Shown: in pieces, positions 17,069 through 26,808 of the stretch | Position numbering within the stretch: position 1 is the stretch's first letter | Layout of the letters: the number at the start of each line of letters is the position of its first letter | Assembly (NCBI RefSeq): GCF_947500065.1 | Contig: NZ_CANMQT010000013.1 | Coordinates: forward strand, 62,001 to 126,000 | Source: an uncultured Aquimarina sp. | Lineage (GTDB): Bacteria > Bacteroidota > Bacteroidia > Flavobacteriales > Flavobacteriaceae | Direction of reading: 5' to 3' | DNA length: 64,000 bases | Translations under genes and position numbers: made by a program | The notes under the pieces: model-generated | What the model was told of the DNA's origin: nothing | Databases searched by the model: none | The model's input: the letters and a program-made list of their open reading frames with translations, nothing else

Positions 17069-17873
17069 CCGTTTGTCTTATCGCAACTAGATTACTTAGT
17101 AATTTTTCTAAATATTGAATATCAAGCATATTAGCTCCATCGCTTTTTGCATTAGCAGGATCAAAATGTGTTTCCATAAATAGTCCATCTACACCCGTTA
17201 CAATTCCTGCACGCGCAATAGTTTCTATCATATCAGGTCTACCGCCCGTTACTCCACTAGATTGATTAGGTTGTTGTAGGGAATGCGTAACATCTAAAAC
17301 TGTAGTGGCATATTCCTTCATAGTTGGTATTCCTCTAAAATCTACAATCATATCCTGGTATCCAAACATGGTTCCTCTGTCTGTTATCATTGCTAAGTCA
17401 CTACCACTGTCTTTTACTTTTCTTACGGCATGTTGCATAGCTTCAGGACTCATAAACTGTCCTTTTTTTAGGTTTACAGTTCTGCCCGTTTTTGCAGCAG
17501 CTACAACTAAGTCAGTTTGTCTAACTAAAAATGCAGGGATTTGTAAAATATCTACATATTCTGCTGCCAAAGCTGCATCCTCATTTTCATGGATATCAGT
17601 CACTGTTGGAACTTCAAAAGTTTCTCCTACTTTACGTAAAATTTTTAATGCTTTTTCATTGCCAATACCTGTAAAGCTATCAATACGGCTACGATTTGCT
17701 TTCTTAAAAGAACCTTTAAAAACATATGGTATTTTGAGCTTAGAAGTAATTTCTACTACTTTTTCGGCAATTCGTAATGCCATTTCTTCTCCTTCGATAG
17801 CGCAAGGTCCTGCAAGAAGGAAGAAATTATTAGCATCAAGGTTTTTTAAGTTTTTGATCTTCGAAAGTTCCAT
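17055..17873 (-). CDS. kdsA: 3-deoxy-8-phosphooctulonate synthase
   Basis: KdsA condenses arabinose-5-phosphate with phosphoenolpyruvate to Kdo-8-phosphate for the LPS core. From the ATG at 17873 it is 272 residues, the usual length. Visible are LAGPCAIEG near the N-terminus, KGSFKKANRS, QIPAFLVRQTDL, GQFMSPE, DRGTMFGY and a C-terminal FMETHFDPANAKSDG. A longer frame from a TTG at 17894 is possible but would start inside the -7 box, so I prefer 17873. The gene is solitary, facing DUF1801. Confidence 0.96.
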   Translation of the reverse strand: MELSKIKNLKNLDANNFFLLAGPCAIEGEEMALRIAEKVVEITSKLKIPYVFKGSFKKANRSRIDSFTGIGNEKALKILRKVGETFEVPTVTDIHENEDAALAAEYVDILQIPAFLVRQTDLVVAAAKTGRTVNLKKGQFMSPEAMQHAVRKVKDSGSDLAMITDRGTMFGYQDMIVDFRGIPTMKEYATTVLDVTHSLQQPNQSSGVTGGRPDMIETIARAGIVTGVDGLFMETHFDPANAKSDGANMLDIQYLEKLLSNLVAIRQTVNSL

Positions 17874-17891
17874 ATCGATATTTTGAAAGAG

Positions 17892-17899
17892 CAAAGATA
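17892..17899 (-). promoter_or_regulatory. -7 box of kdsA
   Basis: On the minus strand the sequence is TATCTTTG, a match to TAnnTTTG, 18 bp before the ATG at 17873. This supports the shorter kdsA start. Confidence 0.6.
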
Positions 17900-18134
17900 T
17901 GCGTTTTAGTAATCGTATGAAAAGTTTAAACCAATCAATAAGAAATTTTATAATGAAAATTGTGTAAGTGAATCAATCATTGGTTTCTCAGTAGGTTGTA
18001 TAATAGTCAGATAGTCTTCCAGATCACCTATTGCTGCTGAAAATATAAACAGCTATAAAAGATAGGTTTAAGTATCTGATTTTGAGACTTTTTTAATATA
18101 TTTAATTTAATATACAACCTATTAAAATATAACG

Positions 18135-18142
18135 TACATTTG
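18135..18142 (+). promoter_or_regulatory. -7 box of typA
   Basis: TACATTTG matches TAnnTTTG, 21 bp before the typA ATG. No convincing -33 TTTG is seen at the right distance. Confidence 0.6.
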
Positions 18143-18163
18143 CAGCCTTAAATTCAGGCGTAT

Positions 18164-19963
18164 ATGACTGCTATAAAAAACATTGCTATAATTGCTCACG
18201 TAGATCACGGTAAAACTACCTTGGTAGACAAAATTATGTATCACTGTCAATTGTTTCGTGAAAACGAAAATACAGGAGACTTAATTTTGGATAACAATGA
18301 TTTAGAGCGTGAAAGAGGGATTACAATTACTTCTAAAAATGTTTCTGTTATCTATAAAGAAACAAAAATTAACATTATTGATACACCAGGTCACGCCGAT
18401 TTCGGAGGAGAAGTGGAACGTGTATTGAATATGGCGGATGGAGTATTGTTATTGGTGGATGCTTTTGAAGGACCAATGCCGCAAACACGTTTTGTATTAC
18501 AAAAAGCAATTGACCTTGGTCTAAAGCCTTGTGTGGTTATCAATAAAGTAGATAAAGAAAACTGTACTCCAGATGAGGTACATGAGAAAGTATTTGATCT
18601 AATGTTCGAATTAGGTGCAGAAGAGTGGCAGTTGGATTTCCCAACGGTTTATGGTTCAGCTAAGAACAATTGGATGAGTGATGACTGGAAGAATGAGACA
18701 GATAATATAGAGCCTTTATTAGATATGGTGATGGAACATATTCCTGCACCAAAAATAGAAGAAGGTACATTACAGATGTTAATTACATCTTTAGATTTCT
18801 CCTCATTTACTGGTCGTATTGCAATCGGTCGTTTACAAAGAGGAACGCTTACCGAAGGAATGCAAGTATCATTGGTGAAACGTGATGGAACTATAAAGAA
18901 ATCTAAAATTAAAGAACTTCATACTTTCGAAGGTTTAGGAAGAATGAAAGTTGATAAAGTTGAGGCTGGAGATATTTGTGCTTTAGTAGGTTTAGAAGGA
19001 TTCGAAATTGGTGATACGGTTGCTGATATCGAAAACCCTGAAGGATTAAAGACTATCGCAATTGATGAGCCAACAATGAGTATGTTGTTTACAATTAATG
19101 ATTCTCCATTTTTTGGTAAAGATGGAAAATTTGTTACTTCAAGACATATTAAAGAAAGATTAGAGAAAGAATTAGAGAAGAACTTAGCACTTAGAGTTAA
19201 TAATACAGATAGTGCCGATAAATTCATAGTATTTGGTAGAGGTGTACTTCACTTATCTGTATTGATCGAAACTATGCGTCGTGAAGGATATGAATTACAA
19301 ATCGGTCAACCGCAAGTTATTATCAAAGAAATTGATGGAGTGAAATGTGAACCGATTGAAGAATTAACCATTGACTTACCAGAGAATGTATCTGGTAAAG
19401 CTGTGGAGATGGTAACTATGCGAAAAGGAGAAATGCTGAGCATGGAAGCTAAAGGTGATCGTATGGTTTGTGAATTTATGGTTCCATCAAGAGGAATTAT
19501 TGGTTTACGTAACCAATTATTAACTGCCACAGCAGGAGAAGCGATAATGGCACACCGTTTTAAAGAGTATCAACCTCTTAAGGGTGATATTCCAGGTCGT
19601 ATCAATGGTTCTTTGGTTTCTATGGAAAAAGGTTCTGCAATACCATACTCAATTGACAAGTTACAGGATAGAGGAAAGTTCTTTGTAGATCCAGGAGAGG
19701 ATATTTATGAAGGACAGGTAATCGGAGAGAATTCTCGTGGAGATGATATGGCTGTAAATATTACTAAGACTAAGAAATTAAGTAATGTACGTTCATCTGG
19801 TGCGGATGATAAAGCTAAGATTGTTCCGGCAATCAAATTTTCTTTGGAAGAAGCTTTAGAGTATATACAGAAGGATGAGTATGTAGAAGTAACTCCTAAT
19901 CATTTACGATTAAGAAAAGTATTCTTAACTGAAGTAGAACGTAAAAGAAATAAGATTGTGTAA
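18164..19963 (+). CDS. typA: Ribosome-associated GTPase TypA/BipA
   Basis: TypA (BipA), a translational GTPase of the EF-G family that aids late ribosome assembly and stress or cold adaptation. 599 residues, normal length. G1 AHVDHGKTT at about 11-19, switch I ERGITI, G3 DTPGHADFGGEVERVL, G4 NKVDKE and G5 GSAKN are all present, followed by domain II, the EF-G III/V-like domains and the BipA C-terminal domain (SRGDDMAVNITKTKKLSNVR). It has its own -7 box and a strong terminator, so it is a single-gene unit. Confidence 0.97.
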   Translation: MTAIKNIAIIAHVDHGKTTLVDKIMYHCQLFRENENTGDLILDNNDLERERGITITSKNVSVIYKETKINIIDTPGHADFGGEVERVLNMADGVLLLVDAFEGPMPQTRFVLQKAIDLGLKPCVVINKVDKENCTPDEVHEKVFDLMFELGAEEWQLDFPTVYGSAKNNWMSDDWKNETDNIEPLLDMVMEHIPAPKIEEGTLQMLITSLDFSSFTGRIAIGRLQRGTLTEGMQVSLVKRDGTIKKSKIKELHTFEGLGRMKVDKVEAGDICALVGLEGFEIGDTVADIENPEGLKTIAIDEPTMSMLFTINDSPFFGKDGKFVTSRHIKERLEKELEKNLALRVNNTDSADKFIVFGRGVLHLSVLIETMRREGYELQIGQPQVIIKEIDGVKCEPIEELTIDLPENVSGKAVEMVTMRKGEMLSMEAKGDRMVCEFMVPSRGIIGLRNQLLTATAGEAIMAHRFKEYQPLKGDIPGRINGSLVSMEKGSAIPYSIDKLQDRGKFFVDPGEDIYEGQVIGENSRGDDMAVNITKTKKLSNVRSSGADDKAKIVPAIKFSLEEALEYIQKDEYVEVTPNHLRLRKVFLTEVERKRNKIV

Positions 19964-19990
19964 TCTTATTTCTGACTTTATATACAAATA

Positions 19991-20019
19991 AAAAATCCCG
20001 AGGAAACTCGGGATTTTTT
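19991..20019 (+). terminator. Terminator after typA
   Basis: A perfect 12-bp stem (AAAAATCCCGAG, 19991-20002, with CTCGGGATTTTT, 20007-20018), GAAA tetraloop and T tract. Confidence 0.93.
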
Positions 20020-20510
20020 GTCGAAATTTTGGGGTAATTATGGTTTTGGGATCAATTCGTTTTTGAGGGGCAAAATTTTTATCTCCAATATTTTTTATCT
20101 TCTGCAAATGTAATAGTTTAAACCGATGGATAACTTGTAAAATCCTTTAAAATATCGGTAAAATACATTTTTTGACGACAAAAAACACTCATCTGTGCTT
20201 TTCGACCTAAATTTTTAACATAATCACTAGAGTGTTTTACATCATTTATGACGCTAGTATCCCTCTTAATGAATAACATTAAAAAATTTCGTCTTATAAA
20301 TATTGTGGGGTGAGTGGCTTTTGTAATTTATGGGGAATTACTCAATTGGTTATTACTAAAGTAATTAATAATACGACAATTGTAGGTATAAATTTTTATT
20401 ACCTTTTTGCAAGAAAACAAACATAACTAGTATTCTTACTGGTTAAAAATAAGACTAATATTCCGGATACTCAAACAAATTAACTATTTTCACTTTCCTA
20501 AATAATTATT
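20020..20510. other. Gap before the glycan locus
   Basis: 490 bp of AT-rich sequence. I find no gene, RNA or clear repeat. It marks the left border of the glycan locus and probably holds its promoter; no good TAnnTTTG box is found, only a one-base-short version, TATTTTG, overlapping the TTG start of the next gene. Confidence 0.4.
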
Positions 20511-21443
20511 TTGCAGAAGTATACGATTAAGAGATATGATAAGGGTGATTATTCCCTATGGAATGATTTTATAGATAATTCCAAAAATGCTACTTTCCTT
20601 TTTCATAGAGATTTTATGGAATATCATTCGGATCGATTCCATGATTTTTCATTATTGATTTATGATAAAAAAAAATTAATTGGTGTTTTTCCTTCTAATG
20701 TAAAGGATGAAAAAGTCTATTCTCATCAAGGACTTACCTATGGAGGGTTAGTGTTAGGGGATAGTATGGGAGGAGAAAAGGTGAAAAATATTCTTTCAGA
20801 TTTGATCTATTTTCTTCGTTCTCAAAAAATTAATAATTTATATATTAAATCAATACCGGTTTTTTATCATCAAAAGCCATCCAATGAACTTTTTTTTTTC
20901 TTCTCGGAATATGGAGCTGAACTTTATCATAGAGATCTTAATCTGGCGATAGATTATAGTATGCCGGCTAGTATTCATAAAAGCAAACTGAAGCACTATG
21001 AAAAAAGAAAAGATATCGGTTTTAAAATAAAGGAAGTGGATGATTTTACTGATTTCTGGAATGAGGTGTTGACTCCAAGATTGGCACAAAAACACAATGC
21101 TAAACCTGTGCATACCCTGGAAGAAATACAGTTGCTTAAAAAGAAATTTCCAGAATCGATAATACAATTTGTTATTAGTTTAGATAACGAAATTCTAGCA
21201 GGAATTACTGTTTTTAAAACAAAAGAGGTGGTAAAGTCTCAATATGGAGCAGTTACAGATTACGGCGAAAAACATAGAGCACTTGATTTTCTTTTTATAT
21301 CCCTGATTAATCGATATCGAGAAGAGGGATATAAATTCTTTGACATGGGTACCGTAACGGATAATAATTTTGGGTTACTTAAGCAAAAAGAAGAATTAGG
21401 ATGTGAAATATACACGCAGGATTTTTATAGATTAGACCTCTAA
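20511..21443 (+). CDS. FemAB/GNAT-like transferase
   Basis: A 310-residue protein of the FemAB-like GNAT type (as in BioF2/GNAT_6 families), which transfer acyl or aminoacyl groups to peptidoglycan or polysaccharide precursors. An N-terminal half-domain (SYDL-like WNDFIDNSKNATFLFHRDFMEYH) is followed by the central EVLTPRLAQKHNAKPVHTLEEI and a C-terminal GNAT core with ILAGITVFK and FFDMGTVTDNNFGLLKQKEELG. The start is a TTG; the next in-frame ATG at residue 36 would remove part of the fold. It is the first gene of the glycan locus. Confidence 0.75.
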   Translation: MQKYTIKRYDKGDYSLWNDFIDNSKNATFLFHRDFMEYHSDRFHDFSLLIYDKKKLIGVFPSNVKDEKVYSHQGLTYGGLVLGDSMGGEKVKNILSDLIYFLRSQKINNLYIKSIPVFYHQKPSNELFFFFSEYGAELYHRDLNLAIDYSMPASIHKSKLKHYEKRKDIGFKIKEVDDFTDFWNEVLTPRLAQKHNAKPVHTLEEIQLLKKKFPESIIQFVISLDNEILAGITVFKTKEVVKSQYGAVTDYGEKHRALDFLFISLINRYREEGYKFFDMGTVTDNNFGLLKQKEELGCEIYTQDFYRLDL

Positions 21444-21446
21444 CTC

Positions 21447-22592
21447 CTAGCAGTTTGTCTTCCAGGTTTCTGTGTACTTTTTTGCAATGGTGATATAGTG
21501 ATGTTCCTTTTTTATAAATGCTCTAGCATTTCTTCCTATTTCGTGAATCTGAAGAGGGTTAAGAATAAGCTGTTCTAGGTTTTCTGCAATTTTAACACTA
21601 TCGGGAAATGTGTCGATAGCTACAATATCTTTTAGATCATAGTGTTTTTTAAAAGCACTTCCAGCACCTGTAAAAACGACTTTTCCCATAGCCATAGCTT
21701 CCAAAGCATTATAGCCTTGGTCGTGAGCCTGTGTTTGATCCAGAATAATATGAGCAGATAAAAAATGCTTTATATATTCTTTATATTCCAGGTCTTTGGT
21801 AGTAATTACTTCAATTTTATTAGGATACTTTTTGGTGATGATATCTAATGCTTCTTTAAAATACCTGTTTCCTTTCTTTATATAATTGGCACTATTAATC
21901 CCGTGTAATACTTTGATTTTACCATTAGGTATAAACGGAGTAAACTCAATTTTATCAATGTTTACCGGATTAGGAATAAGAGGTAATGTTTTTGATGTAT
22001 TTGCATATGCAATATTATACTCTACACTTACTGGTATAGCACCTTTAATATTCTCAAATACGAAATCGTGAATTTTTTTTTGCTTTTCGGATACAAATTT
22101 TAGCGTGTGCTGGTACGCTGTTTTTAAAGTCGGATTATCTAATAAAGGACTTACCGTACTATAAGGAAATTTTCCGGAAAGTAAATAAGAAATATATCTA
22201 TAGTCGTCTCCACAAGCAAGTAAAAAGATATTTTTATTATTTTGAAAAAGCATTGTTAAAAGCTTTTTTTCAAAATAAGATCCAATGTTAAATGGAGTTT
22301 CATTAATCAACTGTACAAAATCATAATTCTTTAGAGATTCCTTATTTTTTTTGAATCTAATAAAGGTTTCAATGGATGCAATATCAACCGAAGTAAGTTT
22401 AAAGATTAAGTGCCGGATTTTATTAAGAAGAAAGTTGTTTTTTATTGATCTTCCATCAATATTGATATCCACAGGATATTTTTTAAAAACATCACCGCTA
22501 CCGACAAGAGTTACCTGATGTCCATTTTTTATCAAACCTTCTTTAAGTGAATTATGTAACCGACTATATTCTCCTACTAATAGTATTTTCAT
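21447..22592 (-). CDS. Glycosyltransferase, GT4-like
   Basis: A 381-residue GT-B type glycosyltransferase. The N-terminus (MKILLVGEYSRLHNSL.EGL.K.GH.V) is a typical nucleotide-fold start, and the C-terminal half has ALEAMAMGKVVFTGAG followed by VKIAENLEQLI and HEIGRNARAFI, the donor-sugar side of GT4 enzymes. Acceptor and donor are not predictable. Its stop lies 3 bp from that of the FemAB-like gene on the other strand. Confidence 0.82.
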   Translation of the reverse strand: MKILLVGEYSRLHNSLKEGLIKNGHQVTLVGSGDVFKKYPVDINIDGRSIKNNFLLNKIRHLIFKLTSVDIASIETFIRFKKNKESLKNYDFVQLINETPFNIGSYFEKKLLTMLFQNNKNIFLLACGDDYRYISYLLSGKFPYSTVSPLLDNPTLKTAYQHTLKFVSEKQKKIHDFVFENIKGAIPVSVEYNIAYANTSKTLPLIPNPVNIDKIEFTPFIPNGKIKVLHGINSANYIKKGNRYFKEALDIITKKYPNKIEVITTKDLEYKEYIKHFLSAHIILDQTQAHDQGYNALEAMAMGKVVFTGAGSAFKKHYDLKDIVAIDTFPDSVKIAENLEQLILNPLQIHEIGRNARAFIKKEHHYITIAKKYTETWKTNC

Positions 22593-22774
22593 TAAAGCAA
22601 TATTAAGTCTTATATTAAAGACTCTAAAAAATTATCATACGTTCTTATGGGCTTACGCAAAAACAAATATCTTTGCTGTAAAGGTATTTTTAATACTTTA
22701 ATAATAAAAACAGAATCTTATCGAATTCTTTAGTGTGTAAAGAATTAATAAGTGTAGTTAGATATTTTTTGATA

Positions 22775-23893
22775 ATGACAAACCATAAACCGTCGATTCC
22801 TTTTTTAGATTTGTATACGATTAATGGTCGTTATCATGAAAAGCTAAAAAGCCGTTTTTCAGATTTCTTGGATTCAGGGACTTATATAAGAGGTGGTTTT
22901 GTAAACGAATTTGAAGAAGCCTATGCCAAGTTTTGCGGTACACAATATTGTGTTGGAGTGGGGAATGGTCTAGATGCGCTTACGCTTATTCTAAGAGGAT
23001 ATATAGAATTAGGTAAAGTAAATCCTGGTGATGAGGTATTAGTGGCAGCAAATACTTTTGTAGCGACTATATTGTCGATTAAATATTCAGGCCTTAAACC
23101 AGTATTGGTAGAACCAGATGAAAAACGATTCAACCTTGATGTTCATCTAATAGAACAGTATATTACTGAAAAAACTAAAGTAATTCTTCCAACACATCTG
23201 TACGGTCAATTAGCACAGATGAAAGAAATTAATGAAATAGCAAAGAAAAATAATTTATTAGTGATTAGCGACGCAGCTCAGGCACATGGAGCAAAAAGCA
23301 ATAATGGAATATCTGCAGGAAATTTTGGCGATGCCTCTTCTTTTAGTTTTTATCCAGCTAAAAACTTGGGAGCATTTGGAGATGCAGGCGCTGTAACTAC
23401 TAATGATGCGGCATTAGCAACTATTGTAAGAAGCTTAAGTAATTATGGTTCGTCAAAAAAGTATGAGAATGGTTATTTAGGTGTGAACTCTAGATTAGAT
23501 GAATTACAGGCTTCATTTTTGTTAGAAAAACTAAAAGATCTAGAGGAAGATAACAAAATACGAAGGCAAATAGCAAAAAAATATTTGTCAGAAATTAAAA
23601 ACGAAAAAATTCAATTACCTTTTTGGGATGGTTCAGAAAATCATGTGTTTCATCTTTTTGTGGTAAGAGTAACTAATCGAGATAAGTTTTGTCATTATTT
23701 AGAAGAAGCGGGAATAGGATATCTCATTCATTACCCAATTCCACCACATCACCAGAAAGCCTTAAAACAGTTTTCAAACCTCTCATTACCAATCACAGAA
23801 AAAATACATAAAGAAGTGGTTAGTATTCCTTTGAATATAGGTTTAGAAAACTACCAGATTGAACAGATAATTATGACATTAAATCAATATTAA
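22775..23893 (+). CDS. DegT/DnrJ-type sugar aminotransferase
   Basis: PLP-dependent aminotransferase that converts a nucleotide-linked keto-sugar to an amino-sugar. From ATG 22775 it is 372 residues; the preceding GTG-started extension (22733) lacks family similarity. IPFLDL and the DSGTYIRGGFVNEFEEAYAKFCG region are standard. Lys196 in FYPAKNLGAFGDAG is the PLP lysine, and VNSRLDELQA follows. With the FdtA-like ketoisomerase in the same locus it most resembles FdtB/QdtB, which make dTDP-3-amino-3,6-dideoxyhexose. That substrate is an inference from context. Confidence 0.88.
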   Translation: MTNHKPSIPFLDLYTINGRYHEKLKSRFSDFLDSGTYIRGGFVNEFEEAYAKFCGTQYCVGVGNGLDALTLILRGYIELGKVNPGDEVLVAANTFVATILSIKYSGLKPVLVEPDEKRFNLDVHLIEQYITEKTKVILPTHLYGQLAQMKEINEIAKKNNLLVISDAAQAHGAKSNNGISAGNFGDASSFSFYPAKNLGAFGDAGAVTTNDAALATIVRSLSNYGSSKKYENGYLGVNSRLDELQASFLLEKLKDLEEDNKIRRQIAKKYLSEIKNEKIQLPFWDGSENHVFHLFVVRVTNRDKFCHYLEEAGIGYLIHYPIPPHHQKALKQFSNLSLPITEKIHKEVVSIPLNIGLENYQIEQIIMTLNQY

Positions 23894-23897
23894 TAGA

Positions 23898-25193
23898 GTG
23901 AATTCATACTTTGATAAATTAAAAAACAATGTTTTAATTAAAGTTAGCTCGTTTAATGCTATTGGTGTTTTTGTAAAAATGGTTACAGGCTTCATAAGCC
24001 TTAAAGTAATTGCAGTGCTCTTAGGTCCAGAAGGATTGGCTTTGATAGGTAATCTTCGTAATGTTTTGACCTCTATTCAATCAGTAGGTACCTTAGGTTT
24101 GTATAATGGAGTTGTAAAATACATAGCCGAATTTAAAAACAATAAAGAGGAGTTAACAGCGATGTTATCAACTACCTATCTTTTTTGTTTTGCAGTTACT
24201 TTGATTTTGTCGGGTTGGCTTTATTTTGATCCGAGTTTTTGGAATGATTTGATTTTCGGTAATCAATATAATTATAGTTTTATTTTTAAAGCTTTGGCGA
24301 TTGCGCTACCCTTTTATTCCATCAATACACTATGTTTGGCAATAATCAATGGCTATTCTAAATATAAGGTGTATATACTTATTAATATAGCTGCTAGTAT
24401 TATTGGACTGTTGATTACTCTTTTGTTGGTTTGGGAATATAGATTGGAAGGAGCTTTTTTAGCCATTGTAATAAATCCGGCAATATCATTATTAATAACT
24501 GTGGTTGTTATTTTGAAACAAATGGATTTCACGAAATTCATTCTCTTAAATAAAATCTCTCCAAAATATATAAAAAGATTAAGTTCTTATGCTATAATGG
24601 CATTGATGTCTGCTACAGTGTTACCAGCAATTCTTATTAGAATTAGAAACTTCATTATTAATACTCAGGGAATAGAAGAAGCAGGGTATTGGGAAGCAAT
24701 ACAGAGTATAAGTAGTCAATATATGCTCTTTATAACGACATTGTTAACGATTTATCTACTTCCTAAATTGGCAGAAATAAAAAGAAGTAAAGATTTTAAA
24801 TTAGAGGTGGTAAATTTTTATAAGACTATTTTGCCGGTATTTGTACTTGGATTTTTAATTATCTATGCTTTAAGAAATTTCATAATAAGAATTCTTTTTT
24901 CAGAGGATTTTATTCTTATGGAGCCTTTGTTTTTGTGGCAATTGTTTGGAGATTTCTTTAAAATAGCATCTTTAGTAATAGCATATCAATTTCTGGCTAA
25001 AAGAATGTTTTGGCAATATGTGATTACAGAGGTTATTTCGTTTGGTTTTTTGTATTTCGCAAGTATCTATTTGGTAAATCGTTTTGGTTTTATTGGTGCT
25101 TCTATGGCGTATTTTTTTAATTACGTTTTTTATTTTCTATTATTGGTGTTGGTATTCAGGAAATCATTTTTTGGGCCAGATAGAAGTATTTAA
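23898..25193 (+). CDS. O-antigen translocase (flippase, Wzx-like)
   Basis: A 431-residue polytopic membrane protein of the MATE-like polysaccharide flippase group, closest to the WzxE/O-antigen translocase type: the N-terminus VSSFNAIGVFVKMVTGFISLKVIA and the LGPEGLALIGNL motif are characteristic. About twelve hydrophobic segments are visible. It moves lipid-linked glycan units across the inner membrane. The start is GTG, 4 bp after the aminotransferase stop, so the two genes are one unit, as in enterobacterial wecE-wzxE. Confidence 0.9.
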   Translation: MNSYFDKLKNNVLIKVSSFNAIGVFVKMVTGFISLKVIAVLLGPEGLALIGNLRNVLTSIQSVGTLGLYNGVVKYIAEFKNNKEELTAMLSTTYLFCFAVTLILSGWLYFDPSFWNDLIFGNQYNYSFIFKALAIALPFYSINTLCLAIINGYSKYKVYILINIAASIIGLLITLLLVWEYRLEGAFLAIVINPAISLLITVVVILKQMDFTKFILLNKISPKYIKRLSSYAIMALMSATVLPAILIRIRNFIINTQGIEEAGYWEAIQSISSQYMLFITTLLTIYLLPKLAEIKRSKDFKLEVVNFYKTILPVFVLGFLIIYALRNFIIRILFSEDFILMEPLFLWQLFGDFFKIASLVIAYQFLAKRMFWQYVITEVISFGFLYFASIYLVNRFGFIGASMAYFFNYVFYFLLLVLVFRKSFFGPDRSI

Positions 25194-25291
25194 TTCCTCA
25201 TTGAGGATCTAATCACTCAAAGTTTGACTCGAGGACAAAATGCTTTTTAGAAACATACTTAGTGATTTGTTTTCAAGATTGTTTATATAAT

Positions 25292-26398
25292 ATGGCTCAA
25301 AAAGATAAGATAAAAGTTTGTATAATGGTTTCTTCATTAGGTGTTGGAGGAGCAGAAAGATCAAGCGCTATTTTATCGAAAATGCTAGTGAATTCAGGGT
25401 ATGATGTAACCATCATAAGCGTTCTGGATGATATAGTGTATGATTATGAAGGAGACTTGATAAATCTCGAATTACTTACATCCTCAAATAAGTGGCTTTA
25501 TAAACGTTGGCGTAAGTTTATTATTAGTAGAAAACTAGTAAGTGATAAGAAATTTGATTACATAATAGATGCGGCTCCAAGACCCTGGTGGTTTAGACAA
25601 TGGTTTATTAATACTTTTGTATATCAAAAAACAGATACTGTATTTGTAGTACATAACTATAATTTGAGTGGTTATTTTCCGGAGAGTAAGTTTTTAGGAA
25701 AAAGATTATATAAAAACTCATATGAACTAGTTGGAGTTTCTAAAGATTCAGTACTTCATTTTAAGGAAAAGTATAATTTAGAGAAAGGGAGGTGTATTTA
25801 TAATGCCTTTGATGAATCTCATTGGAATAAGTTGTCAGAAGTAAAGATTGATGTGCCGGAAAAACCATATATTTTATCTTACGGTAGGATTTTGGATGAG
25901 TCAAAAAATTACAGCTTTTTAATTAAAACTTATGCACAATCTAAGTTGCCTGCAAAAGGAATAAAACTTTTGGTAATTGGTGATGGACCAGATAAAATTA
26001 AGATTCAAAATCTTGTTAAAGGATATAGTTTACAAGAATATGTAATTTTCGAAGGGTTTTCTGAAAACCCGTTTCCATATGTGAAACAGGCATTGTTTAC
26101 TACTTTGACAAGTAACTATGAAGGTTTTCCAATGGTTTTGATAGAATCTTTGGCTATGGAGACACCGGTTGTTTCTGTAGATTGCAAATCAGGTCCTTCA
26201 GAAGTTATTGTTACAGGGAAGAATGGTATCTTAGTACCGTTTAAAGATGAACTTGCATATAGTGAGGCTTTGAATAAAATGATTGGTGATCAAGATTTTT
26301 ACAAACAATGTAAAGACGGAACGATCCCAAGTGTATCGAGTTTTAAAATAGAAAATATAATTCCAAAATGGCAGGAAATACTTCCATCCAAAAGATAA
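25292..26398 (+). CDS. Glycosyltransferase family 4
   Basis: A 368-residue GT4 enzyme. The N-terminal VSSLGVGGAERS binds the acceptor side; the C-terminal YEGFPMVLIESLAMETPVVS is the E-x7-E donor motif, and GPSEVI follows. An in-frame GTG at 25262 would add ten residues without family similarity, so I use the ATG. Its 3' end overlaps the ketoisomerase gene by 31 bp. Confidence 0.9.
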   Translation: MAQKDKIKVCIMVSSLGVGGAERSSAILSKMLVNSGYDVTIISVLDDIVYDYEGDLINLELLTSSNKWLYKRWRKFIISRKLVSDKKFDYIIDAAPRPWWFRQWFINTFVYQKTDTVFVVHNYNLSGYFPESKFLGKRLYKNSYELVGVSKDSVLHFKEKYNLEKGRCIYNAFDESHWNKLSEVKIDVPEKPYILSYGRILDESKNYSFLIKTYAQSKLPAKGIKLLVIGDGPDKIKIQNLVKGYSLQEYVIFEGFSENPFPYVKQALFTTLTSNYEGFPMVLIESLAMETPVVSVDCKSGPSEVIVTGKNGILVPFKDELAYSEALNKMIGDQDFYKQCKDGTIPSVSSFKIENIIPKWQEILPSKR

Positions 26399-26808
26399 TA
26401 AGCACTACCACTGTAGAAGATTGTAAGATTATAGAGATTCCTAAAATTAAGGATCCAAGAGGAAACATAGCAGTTGTAGAGAAGGATGTTATCCCTTTCG
26501 AAACTAAACGAGTGTATTACCTATATGATGTTCCTAGCGATGCGAGTAGAGGAGGGCATGCACATATAAACTTGTGTCAGTTTTTAATTGCTTTAAGTGG
26601 GAGTTTTGATGTGATTTTACATGATGGAGAACGAGAAAAGAAGGTTACACTTAATAAACCAAATAAAGGATTGTTAATTAAATCTGGGATATGGAGAGAG
26701 TTAGAAAATTTTTCTTCTGGTTCGGTTTGCCTTGTATTAGCTTCGGCAGTTTTTGAAGAAGAAGATTATATAAGAGATTTTAATGATTTTAAATTATTCA
26801 AAGGATGA
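26368..26808 (+). CDS. FdtA/WxcM-like sugar 3,4-ketoisomerase
   Basis: A 146-residue cupin of the FdtA family, which isomerises dTDP-4-keto-6-deoxyglucose to the 3-keto form before transamination. Strong family blocks are DPRGNIAVVE, KRVYYLYDVPSDASRGGHAH, FLIALSGSFDV, IWRELENFSSGSVCLVLAS and EEDYIRDFNDF. FdtA (galacto) and QdtA (gluco) products cannot be told apart here. The ATG lies inside the upstream glycosyltransferase gene (31-bp overlap) and its end overlaps a minus-strand gene by 15 bp. Confidence 0.92.
   Translation: MAGNTSIQKIISTTTVEDCKIIEIPKIKDPRGNIAVVEKDVIPFETKRVYYLYDVPSDASRGGHAHINLCQFLIALSGSFDVILHDGEREKKVTLNKPNKGLLIKSGIWRELENFSSGSVCLVLASAVFEEEDYIRDFNDFKLFKG

Noticed and set aside
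17305..17886. 193-codon plus-strand frame opposite kdsA
   Set aside because: kdsA is a certain gene on the other strand and covers it. The frame shows no domain.
22733..22774. GTG-started extension of the aminotransferase
   Set aside because: These 14 residues do not fit the family N-terminus; ATG at 22775 gives the standard start.
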